The notes under the pieces are model-generated. The model was given only the letters and a program-made list of their open reading frames with translations. It did not search any database and was not told where the DNA came from. From Candidatus Kuenenia stuttgartensis (GTDB lineage Bacteria; Planctomycetota; UBA1135; UBA2386), in the NCBI GenBank assembly GCA_945861365.1, contig CAMAUH010000128.1, forward strand, positions 1-9,680: a DNA stretch of 9,680 nucleotides, given 5' to 3'. This document shows positions 1 through 4,793 of the stretch, piece by piece; position 1 is the stretch's first letter; every line of letters begins with the position of its first letter. The translations under genes and the position numbers were made by a program.

Positions 1-1997
1 AGGCGACGCAGCGTCGGCAGGCCGAGTTCGCGCGCACCGAAGCCGATCAGCAGGCGGCCATCGCCGAGTCGGTCGCGAAGTTCCAGACCGACATGCTCGC
101 CGCGGTCGATCCGGACCTGCTGCCCCTGGATCCGGTGACCGCAGCGCCAATGAAGGACGCGCTGACCGTCGTGCAGGTGATGCGGGCCGCGCAGCAGGCG
201 CTCGACGAGGGTTCGCTCGCCGGGCAACTCCTCGTGGAGGAGAGGGTTCGAACCACGATCGGTCAGACCCTGCGCAAGCTCGGGCGCTTCGCCGACGCGG
301 AACCGAACCTGGTCCGATCGCTGGCGATCCTGCGCGCTGCCCGGCCCCCCGGCCACAACGACGTCGTCGAGGCGCTGGCGGAACTCGGGCTGCTGCGCTT
401 GGAGCAAGGTGCACCGGCCGAAGCCGAGACGCTGTTCCGGGAAGCGCTGGCGAGCCGCTCTGCGGCCTTCCCGGCGGGGTCCCTGGAAACTGCCGGTTGC
501 CAGCAGAACCTCGCGGACGCCCTGCAGAGGCAGGGCAAGTCGGCCGAAGCCGAAGCGCTCCAACGCGAGGCCTTGACCGTCTTGCGAGCCTCTTCGGCGG
601 CGAGTCCGGCGCTCGCCAGCGGCTTGGGGAGCTTCGCCGTGATCCTGGCTGCGCAAGGCAAGTGGACCGAAGCCGAGGGACACCTGCGCGAGGCCCTGGC
701 GATCCTGCGGAATGCGTTCCCTGACGGTCATCCCAAGGTGGCGTGGGGCCTGAACAACCTCGCGACGCACTTGCGCAGCCAAGGCGGGATCGCCGAAGCC
801 GAGCGGCTCTTCGACGAGGCATTGCAGATCACGCGCGCCACCCTGCCGGCAGGGCACCCGAAGATCGGTGCAGGCCTGAACAACGTGGCGGCGGTTCTGC
901 AGAGCCAGGGTCGTTCCGCCGAGGCCGAGCCGCTGTTCCGCGAGTCCCTGGCCATTCGCCGGGCGACCCTGCCCGCGGGTCACCCCGAGATCGCCAACGG
1001 TCTGGACAACCTCGGCAACGTGCTGTCGGGGCTCGGCAGAGCCGGCGAGGCCGAACCGCTGCATCGCGAAGCCCTGGGGATCCTGCGCGCGGCCTACCCC
1101 AACGGACATCCAGAGACCGCCACGGCGCTGCTCAATCTGGGGGCGGCCTTGAAGGACAGCGACCAGCTGGCCGAGTGCGAACGGACCACGCGCGAAGCCG
1201 TCCAGGTGCTGCGCGGCTGCCTTCCCGCTGGCCACCCAGAGCTTGCCTCGGCGATGAACCTCCTGGGCCAGGTGTGTTGGCAGCAAGACAAGCTGGACCA
1301 GTCGATCCCCCTGTTCGAGGAGGCGCTGCCCATGATGGAGAAGGCGCTGGGCAGGCAGCACCCCGACACCGCCGTGCTCGTGTTCAATCTGGGCGTCAAC
1401 TACGCGGATGCCGGCCGGCTGGAGGAGGCCATCCCGCTGCTCGAGGAAGCGCATCGGAGCTACCCGGACGCCGAAGCGATCACCAACCGGCTGATGGGGG
1501 CCTACCAACAACTGCTGAAGCCTGACCAACCACACACGATCACCAGGCTCGCGAAGTTCATGGTGCAGTTGTTCAGCAAGGCGCTGGCCAGTCTGCCGAA
1601 GGACAGCAAGGAGCGGGCTGCGGCCCTCACCAGGTTCTGCGAGGATCCGGAGCACGGCCTGATGCGCTTCCAGGCCTGGGCCGAGGCAGAGCCTCTGCTG
1701 CGCGAATCGCTCGCGATCCGCGAGAAGCTGGCGCCGGACGACTGGCAGACGTTCCACGCGCGGTCGCTGCTCGGCGCCGCGTTGCTCGGCCAGCGGAAGC
1801 TCGCCGAGGCCGAACCCCTGCTGCTCGCCGGCTTCCGCGGCATGCAGGAGCGCAGATCGGGCATCGCGGCGAAGAGCCTGCCGCGCATCGCCCAAGCCCT
1901 CGAACGACTCGTGCAGCTCTACGAGGCGAAGGGCGACGCGGTGGAAGTTGCCGCCTGGCGCAGCAAGCTCGCGGCCGAGCCCACGCAGCCGCGCTGA
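1..1997 (+). CDS. TPR-rich C-terminal part of a probable Ser/Thr protein kinase (5' end outside window)
   Basis: The reading frame is open from the window edge (first full codon at 3) to the TGA at 1995-1997, so the ATG at 93 is probably internal. The residues before it are charged and Ala/Gln/Glu-rich, then read VAKFQTDMLAAVDP, like the linker after the membrane segment in planctomycete and acidobacterial TPR kinases. Nine uninterrupted 42-residue TPR units follow (246-1379), then a degenerate tenth. After a spacer come a further TPR (AEAEPLLRESLAIREK) and a closing helix (LERLVQLYEAKGD...AAWRSKL) that I recall as typical of the ends of these kinases. TPRs bind proteins or peptides, so this part would be a sensing or docking tail. 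The kinase domain itself is not in the window and its presence is inferred. A stand-alone TPR protein is the alternative. An 80-base gap separates it from the next gene, so co-transcription is possible but not shown. Confidence 0.85.
   Translation, partial: ATQRRQAEFARTEADQQAAIAESVAKFQTDMLAAVDPDLLPLDPVTAAPMKDALTVVQVMRAAQQALDEGSLAGQLLVEERVRTTIGQTLRKLGRFADAEPNLVRSLAILRAARPPGHNDVVEALAELGLLRLEQGAPAEAETLFREALASRSAAFPAGSLETAGCQQNLADALQRQGKSAEAEALQREALTVLRASSAASPALASGLGSFAVILAAQGKWTEAEGHLREALAILRNAFPDGHPKVAWGLNNLATHLRSQGGIAEAERLFDEALQITRATLPAGHPKIGAGLNNVAAVLQSQGRSAEAEPLFRESLAIRRATLPAGHPEIANGLDNLGNVLSGLGRAGEAEPLHREALGILRAAYPNGHPETATALLNLGAALKDSDQLAECERTTREAVQVLRGCLPAGHPELASAMNLLGQVCWQQDKLDQSIPLFEEALPMMEKALGRQHPDTAVLVFNLGVNYADAGRLEEAIPLLEEAHRSYPDAEAITNRLMGAYQQLLKPDQPHTITRLAKFMVQLFSKALASLPKDSKERAAALTRFCEDPEHGLMRFQAWAEAEPLLRESLAIREKLAPDDWQTFHARSLLGAALLGQRKLAEAEPLLLAGFRGMQERRSGIAAKSLPRIAQALERLVQLYEAKGDAVEVAAWRSKLAAEPTQPR
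246..1379 (+). repeat. Nine tandem 42-residue TPR units (126-nt period)
   Basis: Nine consecutive units of exactly 42 codons without any insertion or deletion lie inside the first gene. The recurring pattern is L-N-N-L-A...Q-G-...AEAE.LFREAL.I.RA..P.GHP. The 42-residue length and the GHP turn mark the TPR_12/kinesin-light-chain-like subtype rather than the 34-residue TPR. At DNA level the AEAE core repeats as GCCGA(A/G)GCCGA. Units five to seven are closest to one another, which suggests recent duplication. Confidence 0.9.
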
Positions 1998-2021
1998 GGC
2001 AACGCCATGGCGATAGCGCCT

Positions 2022-2037
2022 GGCGCGAAGGAGCGCC
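2022..2037 (+). terminator. Weak hairpin after the TPR gene
   Basis: GGCGC (2022-2026) can pair with GCGCC (2033-2037) around a six-base loop, 25 bases after the stop codon. There is no T-tract, and the same 80-base gap also holds an 8-bp direct repeat AGCGCCTG (2015-2022 and 2032-2039). It may be a weak terminator or merely GC-rich sequence. Confidence 0.2.
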
Positions 2038-2063
2038 TGCCAGATCCGGCGCCCGAGTACGGC

Positions 2064-2069
2064 TAGCAT
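2064..2069 (+). promoter_or_regulatory. -10-like box TAGCAT just upstream of the amidase gene
   Basis: TAGCAT lies eight bases before the ATG at 2078. If it is a -10 element, transcription would begin at or within a base or two of the start codon, giving a leaderless mRNA. This fits the lack of a Shine-Dalgarno sequence before this ATG. No good -35 hexamer is visible at the expected distance, so the call is tentative. Confidence 0.35.
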
Positions 2070-2077
2070 CGCCCGCC

Positions 2078-3214
2078 ATGGCCAACTTCCACGCGCCCAC
2101 CATGCTCGCCTTCGCCGCCCTGTTCGGCCCGACCAGCTTCGGGACCATGCCTGGCACGCCACCGCCGCCGCGGGTCTGCACCGGCGTCTCGCTGGCCGCC
2201 GCCGACGGCACCCAGGTCGTCGGCCGCACCGTCGAATGGGCGCTCGGCGACGCCGGCCACGATCGGTTGCTGGTCGTTCCCCGCGGCGAGACGTTTCGCG
2301 CGCTGACTCCCGAAGGCGAGAACGGCCACACGTGGCGCGGCCGCCACGGCTTCGCGACCCTGACCGCGTATGGCACCGACTACGGGCCCGACGCCGTCAA
2401 CGAGCACGGCCTCTACGTCGGCATGTACTACTTCCCCGGCTTCGCGAAGTGCGCCGCCTACGAGCCGAGTGCTGCGGCGCAGTCGTTGAGCGTCGGCGAC
2501 TTCCAGCGCTGGCTGCTCTCGATGTGGACGACGGTCGCGGAAGCCAAGGCCCACCTCGAGGACCTGCGGATCGTCGACGTCGCCGACCCGCGCTTCGGCG
2601 GCGCGGCCTTGCCGTTCCATTGGAAGATCGCCGATCCGACCGGTGCCTGCATCGTCGTCGAGATCGTCGACGGCGGCCGGGTGCATGTGTTCGACGCGTT
2701 CCTCGGCGTCATCACCAACTCCCCGAGCTACGACTGGCACCTGACCAACCTGCGCAACTACGTCGGCCTGTCGGCCAGCCCCGACCAACCGATCACGGTC
2801 GCCGGGCGCAGCGGCGGTCCGTTCGGCAGCGGCTCGGGTCTGCTCGGCCTGCCGGGCGACTTCACGCCGCCGTCGCGCTTCGTGCGGGCCGCGGCGCTGA
2901 CCGCCTCGGCGCGTCCGCTGCCGACCGCCGAGGACGCCGTCTTCGAGGCGTTCCGCATCCTGGACAACTTCAACATCCCGATCGGCGCGTCGGCTCCCGC
3001 CGGTGCGCAGGCGACGGACATCCCGTCGGCCACGCAGATCACGGTCGTCACCGACCTGACCCACCGGACGCTCTGGTTCCACACGATGCACAACCGCGAA
3101 GTGCGCAAGCTCGACCTCCGCAAGATCGACTTCGCGACGGTGCAGCGCCAGGTGCTCGACGAGTCGCCGCGACGCACGCAGGCAGTGCGCGAACTGTCGG
3201 TCGCGCCGCGTTGA
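2078..3214 (+). CDS. Linear amide C-N hydrolase, choloylglycine hydrolase / penicillin V acylase family
   Basis: This 378-residue Ntn-hydrolase would cleave a linear amide bond; family members act on conjugated bile salts, penicillin V or N-acyl homoserine lactones. The nucleophile is Cys34 in RVCTGVSL, which must become N-terminal by signal cleavage or self-processing. The expected partners are visible: Arg50 and Glu53 in GRTVEW, Asn108 in NEHGL, Asn214 in TNSPSYDW, Asn224 in LTNLRNY, and Arg267 in SRFVRAA after the loop GLPGDFTPP. Glu53 stands where bile salt hydrolases have Asp, and Tyr118 (YYFPGF) where they have Asn. I recall both as usual in the RTMEW-type Gram-negative branch, so bile salts are not the likely substrate. 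Residues 1-33 are moderately hydrophobic then proline-rich, an unconvincing signal peptide; a start at Met9 (2102) is possible. Most likely periplasmic or exported. The gene is convergent with the thiamin fusion gene. Confidence 0.85.
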   Translation: MANFHAPTMLAFAALFGPTSFGTMPGTPPPPRVCTGVSLAAADGTQVVGRTVEWALGDAGHDRLLVVPRGETFRALTPEGENGHTWRGRHGFATLTAYGTDYGPDAVNEHGLYVGMYYFPGFAKCAAYEPSAAAQSLSVGDFQRWLLSMWTTVAEAKAHLEDLRIVDVADPRFGGAALPFHWKIADPTGACIVVEIVDGGRVHVFDAFLGVITNSPSYDWHLTNLRNYVGLSASPDQPITVAGRSGGPFGSGSGLLGLPGDFTPPSRFVRAAALTASARPLPTAEDAVFEAFRILDNFNIPIGASAPAGAQATDIPSATQITVVTDLTHRTLWFHTMHNREVRKLDLRKIDFATVQRQVLDESPRRTQAVRELSVAPR

Positions 3215-3250
3215 GCTGACGAAGCCGCGCGCCGAGGCGCGCCAGCTCGA
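3211..3250. terminator. Bipartite hairpin between convergent genes (bidirectional terminator)
   Basis: An inner stem pairs GCGCGC (3227-3232) with GCGCGC (3237-3242); the surrounding bases would extend the complementarity to seven with a two-base centre. An outer stem pairs GAGCTG (3213-3218) with CAGCTC (3243-3248), leaving eight unpaired bases on the left. The element fills the 39-base gap between the two stop codons and overlaps the amidase stop. There is no clear T-tract on either strand, but the position and strength suggest transcription ending from both sides. Confidence 0.6.
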
Positions 3251-3253
3251 CGG

Positions 3254-4669
3254 TCACGCCCAGTGATTGAGCGGGCCGACCTCGCCGAAGCCCGGCGCGC
3301 TGGCGATGCCGCGGCCGACGAAGTCGCTCGCAATCGCCACCGCCGTCGCCAGCGCATCGCCGTGGGCGAGGCGCGCGGTGATCGCGGCGCTGAACGTGCA
3401 GCCGCTGCCGTGGCGATGCGGCGTCGACAGGCGCGGCGACGCCACCTCCGCCACCACACCGTCGGCACAGGCCAGCAGATCGCCACCCAGTCCCGGCACG
3501 TCCTTGACGACGACTGCCTGCACGCCGTTGGCCAGCAGCGCGCGCGCCGCCGCCAGCGCCGACGTGCGGTCGGCGACGGCGACACCGGTGAGTGCTTCGG
3601 CTTCGAAGCGGTTCGGCGTCACCACGGTGGCGAGCGGCAGCAGCCGTTGCCGCAGCGCTGCGGCGACGTCGCCGCCGGCGAGCGCGTGGCCGTGCTTGCT
3701 GACCAGCACCGGATCGACGACCAGGGCACCGAGCGGCCGCGCTGCGAGTTCGTCCGCGATCGCCGCGACCAGCTCCGCACTGCCGATCGCCCCGGTCTTC
3801 GTCGCCCGCGCACCGAGGTCGAAGGCGACGCTGCGCAGCTGCGCGCGCACGACGTCGACCGGCTGCACGAACACACCCTGCACACCGCGCGTGTTCTGCG
3901 CGGTCAGCAGCGTCAGCACCGACTGGCCGTAGACGCCGTGGCGATGGAACGTCTTCAGGTCGGCCTGGATGCCGGCCCCGCCCGACGGATCACTGCCGGC
4001 GCTCGTCAGGGCGATCGGCGGCTGGCCCGGCCAGGTTCCGCCCCATGCAGCGGCGAAGAAGCGGTGCTCGAGGTGCATCGCGCGCCGGTGCAGCGCCGCG
4101 AGTTCGTCGCGTGCTGTGCCTTGCCGTTCGGCGCCGTCGAGCCGCGGCGCCAACGCACGCCACAGCGACGCGAAGCCCGGATCGGCGTAGGTGCGCACCC
4201 AATCACCGAACGGTGACGTGGGCACGAGCTGCGGCAGCAGCCGTTCGCCGAGCCACGCGTAGAGGCGCAAGCACGGCAGCATCGCCGCCGCCGCGCATGG
4301 TTCGGGGCGTGTGGCAGCGGTCGCCGTCAGGAACTCGGTGTAGGCCAGCGTCGCGTCGCCCGGCACCACGCGCGACAGGTCGATGCCGAGCCGTTCGGCC
4401 TGTTGCCGGTGCAGGCGCAGTTCGTCGTCGACGCCCTGCGCGAGTTGCTGGTACAGCGCCTTGCCGGCGGCGTCCTGGCAGCGCGCCCCGGCGAGTGCGT
4501 AGGCGGCTGCGAACGCGCGCAGGAAGAACGCGTCCTGCGCCACGTAGTCGCGGTAGCGCGGGGTCGGCAGCGAGCCGTCGGCGAGGCCGCGCACGAACGG
4601 ATGGGCGAGGCACGCGTCGGCGAGTTCGCGGTCGTTGTGCCAGAAGGAGTCGGCGAGCGTGGCGGTCAC
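3254..4669 (-). CDS. TenA-ThiD fusion: aminopyrimidine hydrolase (thiaminase II) plus HMP/HMP-phosphate kinase
   Basis: A bifunctional cytosolic enzyme for thiamin pyrimidine salvage. From the GTG start it has 471 residues. Residues ~1-212 are TenA, which hydrolyses aminopyrimidine breakdown products of thiamin to HMP. Its site is present: Asp46, Tyr110, the nucleophile Cys133 in MLPCLRLY, Tyr137, Tyr161 and Glu201 match B. subtilis Asp44, Tyr112, Cys135, Tyr139, Tyr163 and Glu205; Phe49 replaces Tyr47. Residues ~219-471 are ThiD, which phosphorylates HMP twice with ATP: TSAGSDPSGGAGIQADLKTF opens it and HGSGCTFSAA (anion hole, Cys424) is near the end. The product of the first domain is the substrate of the second. 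An upstream in-frame TTG at 4705 would add 12 residues, but it lies in a probable -35 box and GTG (4667-4669) gives better agreement with TenA numbering. No other thiamin gene and no obvious TPP riboswitch lie beside it. Confidence 0.93.
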   Translation of the reverse strand: MTATLADSFWHNDRELADACLAHPFVRGLADGSLPTPRYRDYVAQDAFFLRAFAAAYALAGARCQDAAGKALYQQLAQGVDDELRLHRQQAERLGIDLSRVVPGDATLAYTEFLTATAATRPEPCAAAAMLPCLRLYAWLGERLLPQLVPTSPFGDWVRTYADPGFASLWRALAPRLDGAERQGTARDELAALHRRAMHLEHRFFAAAWGGTWPGQPPIALTSAGSDPSGGAGIQADLKTFHRHGVYGQSVLTLLTAQNTRGVQGVFVQPVDVVRAQLRSVAFDLGARATKTGAIGSAELVAAIADELAARPLGALVVDPVLVSKHGHALAGGDVAAALRQRLLPLATVVTPNRFEAEALTGVAVADRTSALAAARALLANGVQAVVVKDVPGLGGDLLACADGVVAEVASPRLSTPHRHGSGCTFSAAITARLAHGDALATAVAIASDFVGRGIASAPGFGEVGPLNHWA

Positions 4670-4675
4670 GCCGTG

Positions 4676-4705
4676 ATGGTAGGAACCAGGGCGCGGCTGC
4701 GGCAA
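4676..4705 (-). promoter_or_regulatory. Probable promoter of the TenA-ThiD gene; decides the GTG start
   Basis: On the minus strand, TTGCCG (4700-4705) and TACCAT (4676-4681) are 18 bases apart and each match four of six sigma-70 consensus bases. Transcription about seven bases past the -10 box would start at or next to the GTG at 4667-4669, making the mRNA leaderless. The alternative TTG start is the first three bases of the -35 box. There is no Shine-Dalgarno sequence before either codon. Confidence 0.5.
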
Positions 4706-4733
4706 TCGCGGGCGCCGCAGGACTGGTCGGGCG

Positions 4734-4768
4734 CAGCGGTGGCGCGCGATCGCGCTGCCACGCCGCTG
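4734..4768 (-). terminator. Long imperfect hairpin downstream of the secreted hydrolase gene
   Basis: The stem is centred on the 12-bp palindrome GCGCGATCGCGC (4744-4755). It extends outward through GTGGC (4739-4743) with GCCAC (4757-4761) and CAGCG (4734-4738) with CGCTG (4764-4768), with one- and two-base bulges on the right. About 16 pairs are possible, though the centre must open to form a loop. It lies 26-60 bases past the hydrolase stop codon and before the TenA-ThiD promoter, as expected of a terminator. No T-tract follows. Confidence 0.45.
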
Positions 4769-4793
4769 CTGGACTACCGACGGACCGGCCCGA

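Noticed and set aside
93..95. ATG at 93 as the true start of the TPR protein
   Set aside because: The frame is open to the window edge, and the preceding codons match the kinase linker style, so the gene very probably starts upstream.
2063..3091. A 342-codon minus-strand frame opposite the amidase gene
   Set aside because: There is no domain in it, it is Arg/Gly/Val-rich, and the plus-strand frame has all the Ntn-hydrolase motifs.
4746..4753. GCGATCGC octamer, identical to the cyanobacterial HIP1 repeat
   Set aside because: I noticed it only here, as the core of a hairpin palindrome, so it is explained by the stem and does not indicate a cyanobacterium.
4670..4793. A TPP riboswitch before the thiamin fusion gene
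   Set aside because: The upstream region on the minus strand has no recognisable THI-box (CUGAGA) and the predicted promoter leaves no room for a leader.
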